A DNA stretch of 64,000 bases from Ctena decussata (Eukaryota; Mollusca; Bivalvia; Lucinida; Lucinidae). The position numbers and the translations under genes were made by a program. Positions 1-11,292 of this stretch are shown here, piece by piece (position 1 is the first letter of the stretch; the number at the start of each line of letters is the position of its first letter). The DNA is taken from contig OZ022500.1 in NCBI GenBank assembly GCA_963989385.1, positions 76,690,289 through 76,754,288 of the forward strand. Direction: 5' to 3'. Below the pieces are notes generated by a model. The model saw only the letters and a program-made list of their open reading frames with translations. It was not told where the DNA came from and made no database searches.

Positions 1-531
1 AATTTAAAAAAAGGGATTAACATCTGTGGCTCTGAAAAACGATTCTGCTGAAATCAGAACCCTTTTAGATTACTGGAAGGATTTCTTGAAAGTTTCCTGA
101 AAATCGTTAAAAATCTGCAAAAGGAAATGCATCCACAATGTAAACTTGCATTGCTGTACTGACCGTAGCCTGGCATTCGGCCCACGTATTTAGGTTCTGG
201 CTTTGTGTATGGCAAGGTACATAACCGGTACATTACTTTCACAAAGATGTTTTATTACTTGCCCATTCCTGAAATACATGGGCCTGGAGAAGTATCTTAT
301 TGGGACCCAGTATAAAGGTTCCCTCAGGAAGGTCAGCAAAGTTCAATTTTCCCTCTTTTACCAGGGACCAGTTAAATGACCTCTGGCAGAAGTTCACAGA
401 CAGGTCATATTTATGTAATAGTTTACAAATAGGAATTTTACAACTCTGGCTATTGCTTATCAGATATCTAAAGACTGCAGGTTTTGAAGCTGGTAATGTT
501 ATGTGTATAGATGTCCCAGAAATATCAGTTC

Positions 532-564
<33 letters not shown>

Positions 565-610
565 GTAAACATTTTAAAAACTGAGCCTTTAAGCATTTAA
601 CAAAACTATT
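1..610. other. AT-rich non-coding segment with a poly(A) run
   Basis: No convincing coding frame, RNA gene or element boundary is visible. Short open frames here have no recognisable domain. An uninterrupted A run lies at about 535-562. Confidence 0.5.
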
Positions 611-665
611 TTCATCAGTGAGTGAGTGATATGGGTTTTACGGCACATCAGCCCCAAAAGGGTTA
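611..665 (+). repeat. SINE-like fragment (GTGAGTGAGTGA...GGTTTTACG motif)
   Basis: The stretch with the repeated GAGT motif followed by GGGTTTTACGGCAC resembles the start of a second, longer fragment at about 47090. Such GTGAGTGA/GGTTTTACG segments are typical of dispersed bivalve SINEs. Only a short piece is present and it leads straight into the minisatellite. Confidence 0.35.
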
Positions 666-1890
666 TTTCATCAAGGTTTATACATCTTAAGGCATCAGTC
701 TTATTTGGGTCTACATCCAAAAGCAGCAGTCTTATCAGGGTCTACAACCTTTAGGAGCAGTCTAATTAAAGTTGTCATCCTAAGCGAGCAGTTTTAATAG
801 AGTCTTCATCTTAAATCAGCAATCTTGTCAGGATCTTCAATCCTAAAGAAGCAGTCTAATAAAAAGTCAGTATCCTAGCAGTTTCATTAGGGTCTACAAT
901 CTAAAGGAGCATCAGGGTTTACAACCTTAAAGAGCAATCTTATAAGGGTCTGCATTCTAAAGGAGCATCAGGGTCTACATCTTTTAAGAGCAGCCTTATC
1001 AAGTTCTTCATCCTAAGTGAAATGTCATATCAGGATGTACATCCTAAAAAGCAGTCATATCAGTGTCTCCAGCCTAAAGGAGCAGTCTTATCAGGTCAGG
1101 GTCTACATCCATAAGGAGAGTCTTATCAGGTCAGGGTCTACATCCTTAAGGAGCAGTCTTATCAGGTCAGGGTCTTTATCCTTAAGGAGAGTCTTATCAG
1201 GTCAGGGTCTACATCCTTAAGGAGAGTCTTATCAGGTCAGGGTCTACATCCTTAAGGAGCAGTCTTATCAGGTCAGGTTCTAAATCCTTAAGGAGCAGTC
1301 TTATCAGGTCTGAGTCTACATCTTTAAGGAGAGTCTTATCAAGGTCTCCAGCCTAAAGGAGCTGTCTCATCAGGGTCTACATCCTAAAGGAGCAGTGTTA
1401 TAAGGGTCTCCATCCTTAAGGGGCAGTCTTGTCGGGTCAGGGTCTACGTCTTTAAAGAGCAGTCTTATCAGGTCAAGGTCTACATCCTTAAAGAGAGTCT
1501 TATCAGGTCAGGGTCTATATCCTTAAGGAGCAGTCTTATCAGGTCAGGGTCTACATCCATAAGGAGCTGTCTTATCAGGGTCTCCAGCCTCAAGTAGCAG
1601 TCTTATCAGATCAGGGTCTACACCCTAAAGGAGCAGTCTTATCAGGGTCTACATCCTTACGGAGCAGTCTTGTTAGGTGTACTGCCTAAAGGAGCTGTCT
1701 AATTCTACGTTCTAAAGGAGCTCTCTGATCAGAGTCTTCATCCTAAAGGAGCAGTCCTATCTGGGTCTTCTGCTTTTAAAGTTGTTTATTTAGGTGTACA
1801 TCTTTAAGTAGCTGTCATATTCGAGCCTACATCTTTAAGGAGCAGTCTTATCAGGGTCTACGTCTTTAAGGAGCAGTCGTATCAGAATCC
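665..1890. repeat. Minisatellite array, core period about 36 bp
   Basis: Dozens of variants of a core combining AAGGAGCAGTCTTATCAGG with GGTCTACATCCTT are read in tandem. The best-conserved part (about 1080-1560) has a 36-bp period. On both edges the units become shorter and more divergent, and some lack the TCAGG insertion. Open frames across the array (for example 1017-1220) come only from the 36-bp period being divisible by three and are not genes. Confidence 0.9.
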
Positions 1891-2278
1891 ACTTTGTTTT
1901 CCAATGCAGAAATGCACAGGGAGAAATGCAAAAATGTAGACCCTGATAAAACTGCTTCAGGAGCAGTCTGCAGTGTGATCTGGGTTCACAACGTTTTTGT
2001 AAAGAATCAGAACCTCGCTGATATTCAGACCTTTGAGTGTAACTTTTATTTCAGAGATAAATCTCAGAATTGGACAAGAATCCTGTAACTGACCACCGGC
2101 AGACAAACATTGAATGGGGTCAACAGCAGAGATATATATCTGATCTTCCACATGCCATTAGCATGGTTTCAAGGGGACATAAATAAACACTTTCAGCTGT
2201 GCATACCGTTAGGCAATTTTATGCTTTGAGCACGTTCCCCAGTCCATTAAATCCAACATCTTTCCGAAATGTAGTAAT
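1891..2278. other. Unannotated non-coding segment
   Basis: Unique-looking sequence between the minisatellite and an inverted-repeat element. Short overlapping open frames on both strands at 1894-2151 show no domain, signal peptide or splice context. Confidence 0.4.
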
Positions 2279-2724
2279 CAGTCAGGTACATAACCTTTAA
2301 AAGTTAAAAAATATATAACTTGAAGCAGTTATAATTTTTTGTGACTATAGCAAAAGTAACCTGTTTAAGTTAAAGTGTCTTTTTTTACCTTCATATTCTG
2401 GAGTTACAGCAATTTTTATGGACAGTTGGGTAATTTTCCCTGAAAGATCTCTTACATAACTTTATGATTAAGCAATAAAATTCTGTACGCATCGTCTAGA
2501 AATTGGTACGCAAGGCCCTTGAAGATCAGGAAATTAGCTACTTTTTAACTTACAACAGTTATTTATTTGGAGACTGCAAATCTGACCTTGGCCTAAATAA
2601 TTTCAGACATAACCTAAATAAGTTATTTTCTACAGCCTCACTTTGAAATTAGTGGTAAATAGGATAATTTTTAACTGCTTCAAGTTATATTTTTATTAAC
2701 TTTTAAAGGTTATGTACCTGACTG
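2279..2724. mobile_element. MITE-like element with ~50-bp terminal inverted repeats
   Basis: The left end begins CAGTCAGGTACATAACC and the right end is its reverse complement. The arms at 2279-2330 and 2674-2724 match over about 50 bp with a few mismatches. The interior (about 345 bp) has no coding capacity, as expected of a non-autonomous DNA element. A target duplication is not clear. Confidence 0.75.
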
Positions 2725-3117
2725 GTAACAGAGTATGATATGTATATTCATTTTCATGTATTTATTTATGATCTTGTTTTATTTAATGGACTGACACCAG
2801 TCTATACTGACCGCGATAGAATGCGGTAAGACTTTCAAAGGTTTTAAAATGAATCTTAAAAGATTCATTTGATGGACTGAAAGCCGTTACAGGAGACAAA
2901 GATTCTACATCAACTTCACTGGAAGGAATCAAAAGCAGTTACTTTCACGAAAGGGTATATGCATATCCCCGCTCTCGATGAAATATGACCGAATTTAGAT
3001 AGCAATATCTTTTTAAGATTACATTATGTTGAAAGTCTTAAGAAAACCACTTGAAAGCTTACAAAGCAGTTTTGGCAGCAATATTTCTATTGCTTGACAA
3101 TACAAGAGTTCATAAAT

Positions 3118-3320
3118 GAGCCGCGACACTACAAAACTAAGACAGTGGCATGTGCGTCCAGAGAATACTCAGATCAGCCAGGTCATCCGCCCAGTCTGAC
3201 CAGAGTATTTGCAGTGCGCTTAAAGGGTAGCTCAGGGTCTAAGCTACCTTCATGCTGACAGCGAGGACTCTGATCAGGCGGATTCCCAGGCTGATCCGAG
3301 TCTTTGCTGGGCGCACATGC
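3118..3320. mobile_element. GAGCCGCGAC fold-back element, copy 1 (right end lost)
   Basis: Starts with the family signature GAGCCGCGACAC and contains both internal dyads, but breaks off after GGGCGCACATGC. The outer right arm (ACTTTGTTGG...GCGGCTC) is missing. Confidence 0.8.
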
Positions 3321-4261
3321 AAAGAACTTCTATGCTTAAGGCGTGAATTTTCCCCATGATTAAAAAGTTATACGGAACACTAACTTCTGCTTTGCATTTA
3401 TGGCTATGACATGTAACTTGCATGACAAATGAATTTTCAACAGTTTGTGTCTATGTAAAGTACGTTAAACATACGTTGACGTTGATGTCATTGTTGAGAT
3501 GAATTGTAAATTATCCTCGAACTGATCGGTGAAATAATGATTTATTGTATACATTTCACCTTTTTTGACTTACATTACTTACATAACAGACAACACTGGA
3601 TAGTTTTGACTATATGTATGTGACCTTGACCTCATTTCAAGGTCATGGTACACAATATAATCCTTAAAGATCACAGTGCTACTATTGACCATTCTTCTTC
3701 TTTGGCTTACTGAGTATCGTTCTCCCCCCCCCCCCCCCCCCCCTCCCGTGACCCAGCTCCCCACTTTTATCTCATATATATTGCGTACTTGCATCGTATA
3801 AGTCTGCTGCATGAAGGAAATGCTGGGTCACGGGGTGGGGGGGGGAAGTACTTGTACTTTCATTATAGTGAAGCGTTCTATTTTGGCCGTTTTGACCGGA
3901 AGTGTAACTATGGTTTTGCATGTTTTTATGCCAGTCAGGCGTAACAAGAAGAAAATCATTGCTTTGTATTGTGACATGTGTGTATTTAGCATGCATTTAT
4001 GACAAAAATATATGGAATGAATGACTGGTTTCAATACTTTATTACCTCAAAAGATTAGGTATGTGAAATCCTTGAATTAAGGGTAGGTAGGGTAAGAATG
4101 GATTATCTCCCCATGTCTTTGGGTCTGAATCACAAATGATCTGATTTCATACGGTTTACATATGTGTGGAAGCTCTGCTAAGAAAAATTTGCACACTTTA
4201 TACTTTTTTGAAAATTCGGATCTGTCGCGACTGTCTAATGTGGAAAATCCTCGCCGTAATC
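3321..4261. other. Non-coding segment with poly(C) and a small inverted repeat
   Basis: A C run lies at about 3723-3743. CCCGTGACCCAGC at about 3745 is matched in inverted orientation by GCTGGGTCACGGG at about 3821, with a G run after it. Overlapping open frames on both strands at 3579-4034 are driven by this low-complexity sequence and are not supported as genes. Confidence 0.5.
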
Positions 4262-4290
4262 ATAGTTGGTTTTTGTCGTGTCGCGGCTCA
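4262..4290. mobile_element. GAGCCGCGAC fold-back element, right-end remnant
   Basis: Only the outer right arm (GTTGG...TTGTCGTGTCGCGGCTCA) is recognisable; a weak trace of a left arm may lie near 4226. Confidence 0.55.
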
Positions 4291-4740
4291 AATGTTTCAA
4301 CAATAATCCGGATAATCCAGATGTACTGTGCTCTACTTCAGATGGTGGTAACAACAGCCTGAAGAGTTTCATAAAATCAGATGGAAATCAAAGACAAAAG
4401 CACAGTCAGTATTCAAACGTAGGTTTATCACAGCAAAGACAAGTTTCAGATAATAAGTTTCAAAAAGATTGACATAATAAATTGAAAATGGAGGTTTCAA
4501 AATTACCACTTCTTGAAAATGAACAAAGAAAAAAAACTGAAACTAAGATGATTTATTAGGGTTTCAAATCCATAGTTCAAGATCTTAAGGGATGTATTGT
4601 TATGCAGCTTAAACAATGGTTAAATATATTGAATTTTCCAAACTAGCTTTTGAAAAGTAATAATAAAACGAAGAGATGAACATTTAGAGCTGATGACTGA
4701 ACGCATTAAACGTAAGTTTGCAAGTCATAGATAGGATTAC

Positions 4741-4935
4741 TTTAACCCATTATGAATAGCGTCTTATAAAAGGGACATAGTCAAACAGTGAAGAACGATC
4801 CGTCTGTCCAAGGTTTACACTGTTTGCATAGAATTATAACAATTTCTTCCAAAATAACCAGACATCCCCTAAAATGATGAATGAGCGCACCCAATTTATA
4901 AGGGTAGAAAAGTCCACTGAGCATAAATGGGTTGA
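4741..4935. mobile_element. MITE-like element with TTTAACCCATTATG ends
   Basis: Begins TTTAACCCATTATG and ends CATAAATGGGTT in inverted orientation. The interior has a CAAACAGTG...CACTGTTTG dyad. A second copy of the same style, with longer arms, lies at 34927-35190. Confidence 0.55.
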
Positions 4936-4987
4936 GCAGTTATTGTGCATTTTGATATTCAAATGACAGATCTTACAAAATGCATCT

Positions 4988-5148
4988 GAGCCGCGACACG
5001 AGAAAACCAACAAAGTGGTTGTGCGCCCAGCGCAGACTCAGATCAGCCTGGGCGTCCGCCCAGTCTGATCAGAGTCTTCGCTGACCACATGGAGGTAGCT
5101 TAGCCCATAAGCTGGGCTAAGCTACCCTTTGAGCCGTGTCGCGGCTCA
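4988..5148. mobile_element. GAGCCGCGAC fold-back element, copy 2 (internally deleted), in receptor 3' flank
   Basis: Both outer ends are intact (GAGCCGCGACACGAG and GTGTCGCGGCTC) but the right inner dyad is missing, leaving about 160 bp instead of about 237 bp. It ends 24 bp beyond the stop codon of the receptor gene on the minus strand, so it probably lies in that gene's 3' UTR. Confidence 0.85.
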
Positions 5149-5172
5149 ATTTTTCTGATGAAATAAAGAAGA

Positions 5173-6507
5173 TCACTTAGCAGCAGTTTTAGTAATAATG
5201 AAAAATATAATATAGCTCGCTAATATTATTGTTGCTGATACAATTATCGATATTTTATCAATCATGCGACCAATATCTTGCCACGTGATCAAACTGTTAG
5301 CAGATGAGTCACACCACGGCTTGGAATCTGAATTATCTTGAGTTCCTTCATGTTTATCCTGTGATAGTGGTGCTGTTTTGTTGTTTGGCCGTAGATGAGT
5401 GGCCATAAAAGCGCTTTTGTCATTTCCAATAAAATCGTCTACCTCAGTATTTCCTCCACCCGCACAGTTACAACTGCAGTTTAGTGTCTTGTGGACACGA
5501 ATAAGCCAGGCTGGAACTAGACTGTCGCCTGGTGTATGAATCAGGCGTAAGTTCAAAATCGACACAAGGGTTATAATAGCGCTAACAATGAGATTACTTA
5601 GCAACAGATAAGACACTATAGGCACAGGCTCCGACAGTTTTGGTAAGTTATCACTCACGATTGTCATGTAGACGGCGATTGCCAGAAGGGCTGTAATTGA
5701 AAATGAAATTCTTTCCCCTGACTCTGCCGGCAATACAAAAACTAGACAGTTCAGCAGGCACAGAAACAATATTGGGAAAATAACGTTGATCAAGACGTAC
5801 GCTGGTTTCCGTTCTAGGCGGAGGGTAAAAGAGGCCATGGTAGAATGAGAGGCAACAGAGATCTTTGCGCTTGAGGAGGTAACTGTCCACGATCCATGCT
5901 TAGACATCTCCGATATATCTACTGTGTTCCTGATTGCGTTAAGAGAAACTTCAGAGGCAGCATATCCCCATGTGTACATTCGTATTTCACATTCCTGTAT
6001 ATCAAAGGGAAAGTAATATACATCAACGGCACACGTTGCTTTAATAAGATCACCAGGGTACCAATAAGCAGTTCCGCTAGAACTGTACCTTATAAGCTGC
6101 CAGTCGGCACCAAATGAGACTATTTTATTAGATGGGTTTACCAAAACAATTTCAGGAATCCAGACAGCGTCATAACGTACAAATAAATAAGTAATATGGC
6201 TGTAATTGGTCGTATCCCAAACCATATTCTCATCTGTCCATTGGACATGAAACACTCCAACCACGGAAAATTTCTCTTCCACTTCATTGAATTCTTGTAA
6301 TGAATAAGCCGTCAACGAAATATTAACATTAAGCGTATCCGTCTGATCAGTCACTGGTCTTACATCCTTATTGTAACCGTTCATTAAATCAGCATATAAA
6401 GCTTTTACTTCGGTTATATTTTCAGCTTGAATATTCGTCGTAAGAAACACAGATAGCAATAGAACAATTCTTTGTTCAAACTTAGAATCAAAACAATTAA
6501 ATTGCAT
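5173..6507 (-). CDS. Cys-loop ligand-gated ion channel subunit, nicotinic-receptor-like (non-alpha), copy A
   Basis: The 444-residue frame is uninterrupted and has the full layout of a pentameric channel subunit. A hydrophobic stretch at about residues 12-28 is a likely signal peptide. The extracellular domain follows, with a 15-residue Cys loop (CAVDVYYFPFDIQEC) and several N-X-S/T sites. M1-M3 begin after RLERKPAYVL, a short cytoplasmic loop follows, and M4 lies near the end. M2 starts GERISFSITALLAIAV. The glutamate at -1', Ser 2', Thr 6' and Leu 9' match cation-selective nicotinic channels, with Asp replacing the usual Glu at 20'. The loop C region lacks the adjacent cysteine pair, so this is a non-alpha type. 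The family binds small transmitters at the cell surface; its own ligand cannot be told from sequence. Start ATG at 6505-6507. An acceptor-like TTGATTCTAAG just inside the frame leaves open that the true first exon lies upstream. Confidence 0.9.
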   Translation of the reverse strand: MQFNCFDSKFEQRIVLLLSVFLTTNIQAENITEVKALYADLMNGYNKDVRPVTDQTDTLNVNISLTAYSLQEFNEVEEKFSVVGVFHVQWTDENMVWDTTNYSHITYLFVRYDAVWIPEIVLVNPSNKIVSFGADWQLIRYSSSGTAYWYPGDLIKATCAVDVYYFPFDIQECEIRMYTWGYAASEVSLNAIRNTVDISEMSKHGSWTVTSSSAKISVASHSTMASFTLRLERKPAYVLINVIFPILFLCLLNCLVFVLPAESGERISFSITALLAIAVYMTIVSDNLPKLSEPVPIVSYLLLSNLIVSAIITLVSILNLRLIHTPGDSLVPAWLIRVHKTLNCSCNCAGGGNTEVDDFIGNDKSAFMATHLRPNNKTAPLSQDKHEGTQDNSDSKPWCDSSANSLITWQDIGRMIDKISIIVSATIILASYIIFFIITKTAAK

Positions 6508-8324
6508 ATTTTTGCGTTTAGAATAAGTTCTGTCAATCAGATAAAGTTACACAAACGTGTGTATCAGTTAAATCTCTCGGCGTTTAAATCTTGTAGTATC
6601 TACAAAGCCGACTGAACAAGGTATGAATGCCACTGTTTGTGAGTTGAAAATCAAATATTTTTACGGGTGATTAAGATTTTAAAAGCCTTGTTGTACATGT
6701 ATGCATACAGAAATGAATCTAAGCATCTGTGCAAACATGTGCATTCAGACCGACTGTTCTGTTTCAAGCAAGCCGACAGTTTGCGTTGTGTCATTCCCAC
6801 AGAAATATTTCGACACATCTGCAAATAGTTAAACGTCTTCAAATTTCAGCTAGAAAAACTACAGTATATGCTCAAGGTATCCCAGTATTTGGGAGTTTTA
6901 CGGTACTATCGGATTAACACCAAGCTTAATAATATTATTGTTTAATGGCTTTTTTCGTATTTACGGCTTAAGGTATATACGGACACCATGGGAAGCTACT
7001 CTAATTCTACTAACATAAGGGAGATACATCGTGGTGTTTCTCGACTCTCTTTTTTAAATGGTGTCTGTAAACCGGTATAAGCATTTTCGCAAACGGAAAT
7101 AAAGATAATTTTTAGACGACTTACCGCAAAATATAAATGGAAAAAAATAAAATTACGACATGGTAGATAATTTCTTATCACTTAAAAGGAGAAAAACGTT
7201 GTTGGAAATATCTAATAATGTAATAGATAAGGCGGACTTTTTGAACCAATCCACATGTAAATCGATCAAGCCAACTATACATGTGTTAACTTTTTACGGG
7301 GAATGTGAACTGGTCGAGGGCAAGTTGTGTCCAACTTTTTCCTTCATTTGTAGCTTCTGTTTCTTTACAATGTAATGTCGGATCGTTAATTTCTAATTTG
7401 CTACTGAAGTACGTTCAAAATGTGAAAAATGTGAGACGTGGTAACGAGATCGTCAAATAGAAACGATAAAAGCTTCGTTTCGTACCATGGACGTTTCGGA
7501 CCCCCAAAAAAATCCGTAGCCCTGCAGCCAACTTTGGACGTTTTATTTCCTTACTCTTGTCGGTTCGTACCCTTGCCTAGTCAATTTATACCTTTTTTAA
7601 TTCTCGACATTTTAGTTTTATTCTAAAAGAGGCAAACATAAAGTGAATACACATCACAGAGCTCCAGGTAAGAAGGCCCAAAGGTAACAGGGAAAATTCA
7701 GATACAAATTTTCTTATTGCTGACTGAAAATATATGTTGGGACCCCTCATTAGTTTGTCTCGGCGAGTTGGTTCTAATGAAGGGTCACAACTTACGTTTT
7801 TATAGTAAAACAAGGATAATTATTCCCTTATTATCTCGGTACAAATTTATATAAAGTCGATGAGTTTAAATAAGGATATTAATCCCTTGATTATCTATCA
7901 ATGTATCTACCAATTAAGTGCATGGGCAATATTGGCATAGTCACACTAAAAACAATTTTTGCTGGGAGGTTCTTATCGTGCTACAAATTTATTAAAAGTT
8001 GGAATCCATAAATAGTTTTGTACCAGGAAAATCATCCTTTCATTATCCTTATTTTTTCCATTGACCAGTTTTGCATTTTCAAATCACACGGTAAACGAGA
8101 TCTCGTTTACGCGAGATTTTGAGGTCAGGGGGTTACTCCGACAAAATCGCATTTCCGCCATATTACTTCCGTGTTTCTTGCTGAAATTGCCATCATTATT
8201 TGTGACAATTTTAACGGTAAAATTTGATAAACAATAGTTTGATTATATGATCAATCGTTTATTTAATGTTTTTGATGCAGCCTCAATAAGATTCCCCGTG
8301 TAAATTAGAATTTAGAATGAGAAA
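6508..8324. other. Non-coding upstream region of receptor copy A
   Basis: Holds the 5' flank of the minus-strand receptor and then AT-rich sequence without a supported gene. Short open frames here lack domains. A hairpin repeat at 7736-7791 is annotated separately. No TATA box or initiator could be assigned with confidence. Confidence 0.5.
7736..7791. repeat. Hairpin repeat (TGTGACC...GGTCACA family), copy 1
   Basis: GGGACCCCTCATTAG pairs with GTTCTAATGAAGGGTC around a GTCTC-containing loop. Two close relatives sit in tandem at 41121 and 41260. Similarity extends upstream, where each copy is preceded by GTAACAGGG. Confidence 0.65.
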
Positions 8325-8402
8325 AATGACTTCTGTTGCGCACCTGGCTGCAACCACGATCGGTCCAAAGGAGCAGTTTGTTCATTTTACAGATTTCCAG
8401 AA
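8325..8402 (+). pseudogene. THAP zinc-finger domain, N-terminal half (exon split by transposon)
   Basis: In this frame the sequence reads NDFCCAPGCNHDRSKGA, then VCSFYRFPE, the start of a C2CH THAP DNA-binding domain (C-x4-C spacing followed by the F-x-FP motif). The upstream TTTAG at 8310-8314 could be a splice acceptor; there is no in-frame ATG before the stop upstream, so this is an internal exon or a lost start. The frame is cut at 8402, after the 9-bp TTTCCAGAA, by the insertion at 8403-12765. The second half resumes in frame sense at 12766. THAP domains occur in transcription regulators and in P-element-related transposases; which parent this had is unknown. Confidence 0.8.
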
Positions 8403-8582
8403 GGAAGTGTCTCCGGGTACGGTACCGTATCCCTAGACCCTGGGTCTACAGGTACGGAACCGTACCCCGAGAATGTGGGTCTCCGGGTACGGAACCGTAC
8501 CTGGAGACAGTCCTATGAGGATTGGCTCCGGGTACGGCAGTAAATTTTTGATAATATATATTAAGTAGTTTAACCCATTTAA
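8403..8582 (+). repeat. Left terminal inverted repeat of the 4.36 kb element
   Basis: Contains three or more palindromic GGTACGG(A/T)ACCGTA cores separated by CTGGGTCT-type spacers, then CAGTCCTATGAGGATTGG. The inner end is cut by the LINE and resumes at about 11293. Confidence 0.85.
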
Positions 8583-9031
8583 CTTTTGCTGCATCTGGCG
8601 GGGAAGCCTTGTGACTCGGTCGAACGGCGCTGGCTTGATTCGGCCGGCGCATCCGTGCCGGCTGATCGGAGTCTTCACTTTTCGCTTAACCTATATTTGA
8701 ATTTAGCTGACTTTATTGAGAGAATAGTGAGAGCTCCTTCTGTTGGCGCAGATGCGTGGGCTGGTCATGGTAGTCGCTGTTCGCACTAGCACTTTGGTCC
8801 ATCTCCGCTTGATGCAGCACATTTGTTTATGTATTTATCTATTTAATACTTACCCTTTTTTCTTTTTTTTTCATTGATTATATTTCATTCCATGTCTTAT
8901 CAATTATTTGAATATTTACACGATTATCGACAATTTATTTATTTATTTATTTATTTAAATATTTATTTATTTATAAATGTTCAATGTTTGTATTTATGTA
9001 AAATATTGCAGTTTCATATGGTTGATCTAGT

Positions 9032-10090
9032 TTGTGCAATGTTGGCTTTTGTATACCATGTTTTAGGAGAAGGGCTGTGCGACTAAAAAATGTCGCAAAG
9101 TTTACTTATTTAGGGGTTACATTGTCTGCAAATGGTAAAGTTTATCAAGCACAAAAAACTTTATCTGATCAAGCAATGAAAGCTTTGTTCTCAATAAATT
9201 CTTTGTTTGATTCAGTGTCACTTAATGTTTCTGAGAAAGTTAAGATTTTCGATACAATGGTTTTGCCTATTTTGTGCTACGGATGCGAGATTTGGGGGTT
9301 TCATGCCGCGCTTGATGTTGAACGAGTACACTTAAAATTTTTAAAGCAACTTCTTGGTGTAAGAACACAGACTTGTAATAATGCAGTATACGGGGAGGTC
9401 GGAAGGGTACCGCTGTCTGTTATACGCAAAATAAGAATATTAAAGTTTTGGTTCAAGATTATGAAAAACCCGAATTCGCTTTTACATAAAAATTTTCAAG
9501 ACCAAATTGCTAATAGTTATTCGGATAGTTGGGCATCAAAGGTAAAGCAACTTTTAAATGAACTAGGATTCAGTTTTCTGTGGAATAATGATAATATTAC
9601 ATATATACAACTGACACGCATTATTGAAAGGGTTTATGACCAATATTACCAAAGTTGGTATGAAGCTTTAAGAAAATCAAGTAAATTATGCACATACAGT
9701 ATAATCAAAACGAAATTCGCTGCAGAAAAGTACCTTAACTGTGTTACAGACGGTAGGCACAGATCTGAATTAGCTAAGTTAAGGTGTTCTGCACATAAGC
9801 TAGCTGTGGAAGAGGGTAGATACCGAAATATTGAAAAGCAACAAAGGTTGTGTGTTTTTTGTCAGATGTCAGTGGTAGAAGATGAATATCATTTCTTACT
9901 CACATGTCCTTTTTACCGTGAAATACGTATAAAATATATACCCAGGTACTATCATTCATGGCCAAATATAAACAAATTTAAATTGTTGCTTACCACTGAA
10001 AAAACAATCGTTCTGAAAAAATTAGCTAATTTTCTATATCTTGCAAAACAGAAACGCGAAGAAGCCTTGGGCGATCTTGTAACTGATTAA
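9032..10090 (+). pseudogene. Non-LTR reverse transcriptase, C-terminal part only
   Basis: Homology begins at about 9080 with a FTYLGVTLSANG motif typical of the thumb/post-palm region of CR1/L2/Jockey-type LINE proteins. It is followed by the KIFDTMVLPILCYGCEIWG block and a C-terminal zinc knuckle of the form C-x2-C-x9-H-x4-C (from CVFC to LLTC). The FxDD polymerase site and endonuclease are missing. The open frame has no ATG at its 5' edge (it opens at a TTG), which fits an internally deleted copy and not an expressed protein. Stop at 10088-10090. Confidence 0.85.
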
Positions 10091-11292
10091 TGTACGTAGA
10101 AATTGTATGACTTATAACTTATCTAAATGGTATGATTGTGTTAGGACGGATGGGATTGGCGTTGTCTCGGCGTTTAATAAACGTTGAGACAGCACCGATC
10201 CAGTGCTGAATAATATAATTGTGTTATCTTAATAAAACTCATTAGGATAGTTACCAGTGCGGGCGCCTAGTGGTAACTGTATCGTGTCAAGGTCACGGGA
10301 GCGTTTGACGCTGCGTGGGCTCGAGGCGGTGCAGCTGCGGCGCTCTGGTATCTCGTAAAATACCGACAATTATACAATTTGCTTAACTAAGAAATAGTAG
10401 TTCAGAGGATTCCCGGCGTTGAAGCAGCGCTAAATCAGCGTTTATTCAGCGTCATGGCGTTGAATCAACGTTGATTCTGTGTTGTTTCACTGCTGTGGGC
10501 CCAGTGGATTAATTACTATAAAATATTACTATAAGATTGTAAAATGAGTGAACCAACTTGCTATTATTAACGAGAGGGTTGTACTGAGACGGTGTTGACT
10601 CGGCGTTTTACTAAGACGTTACCCAACGTATAATTAAAACGTTGACAGCAAAATTCTGTTTGAAACACACGAGAGCAGCTCACCGTTGTCTTCATCGTTT
10701 CGACGTCGACGCAGCGTTTCGACGTCAACGAAACGTTTCGACGTTGCGTTGACGCCAAAACGGTGACATATTTTGCGTCGTTTGTAATTAGGGGCTGCGC
10801 TCGCGTAAAGTGAAAAATTCGTTTCTTACCTGCGAGTCAATTTAATAATCTACTGACAATGTATATTACACAGAAACCACGTGGTTCATGTAGTGTATTG
10901 TGACATAGTTCATTGACTAGTGCGTAGGAATTTCTTTGGATTATAATAATTGGTCAACTGCCTTCAGGCTACAATTTTACGTTTACTATTACTACTACGA
11001 ATAATGAATGAATTATTTTACGTTTGTGTTTACCTTGCTGCAATGCGTGGGAGTATTTGGTTGTAATGCGTTTGTATATATGTCATGGTTAAATTTCGAG
11101 TATCATACATTTCTCTTATATGTATCGCCTCATAATGATGAGGGCAATGGACATTTATATGTTTGTGCCTAAATAAATTTCTTTTGACTTGACTTGACTT
11201 GCTGTAACTATTGTTGTGAGAACTTGTAGCCCGACCCCATTGTTTGTACTTTTTTGTGTACAAAGACAATAAAATATGTTTAAACTAAACTA
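10091..11292 (+). repeat. LINE 3' UTR with a possible second nested LINE end
   Basis: Non-coding tail of the LINE. It includes many GTTGA/CGTTTCGACG-type short inverted repeats at 10400-10760. At about 11038-11203 a second, short LINE-like end ends in three TTGAC repeats after AAATAAATTTC, flanked by CTTGCTG on both sides, suggesting a short retro-insertion inside the tail. The outer tail ends with GACAATAAAATATG and AAACT repeats. Confidence 0.55.

Larger units (their letters stand above)
8583..11292 (+). mobile_element. LINE (non-LTR retrotransposon) copy, internally deleted, 11-bp target duplication
   Basis: AACCCATTTAA occurs at 8572-8582 and again at 11293-11303, directly flanking this segment. 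After removal of the insert the sequence continues to match the right-hand terminal repeat of the host transposon. The insert holds GC-richer sequence at 8583-8830, the end of a reverse-transcriptase ORF, a 3' UTR, and a tail ending in an AAACT-type short repeat after AATAAAA. The polymerase catalytic core is absent, so this copy is dead. Confidence 0.75.

Noticed and set aside
3579..4034. Overlapping open frames on both strands
   Set aside because: They are produced by the poly(C)/poly(G) tracts and the small inverted repeat.
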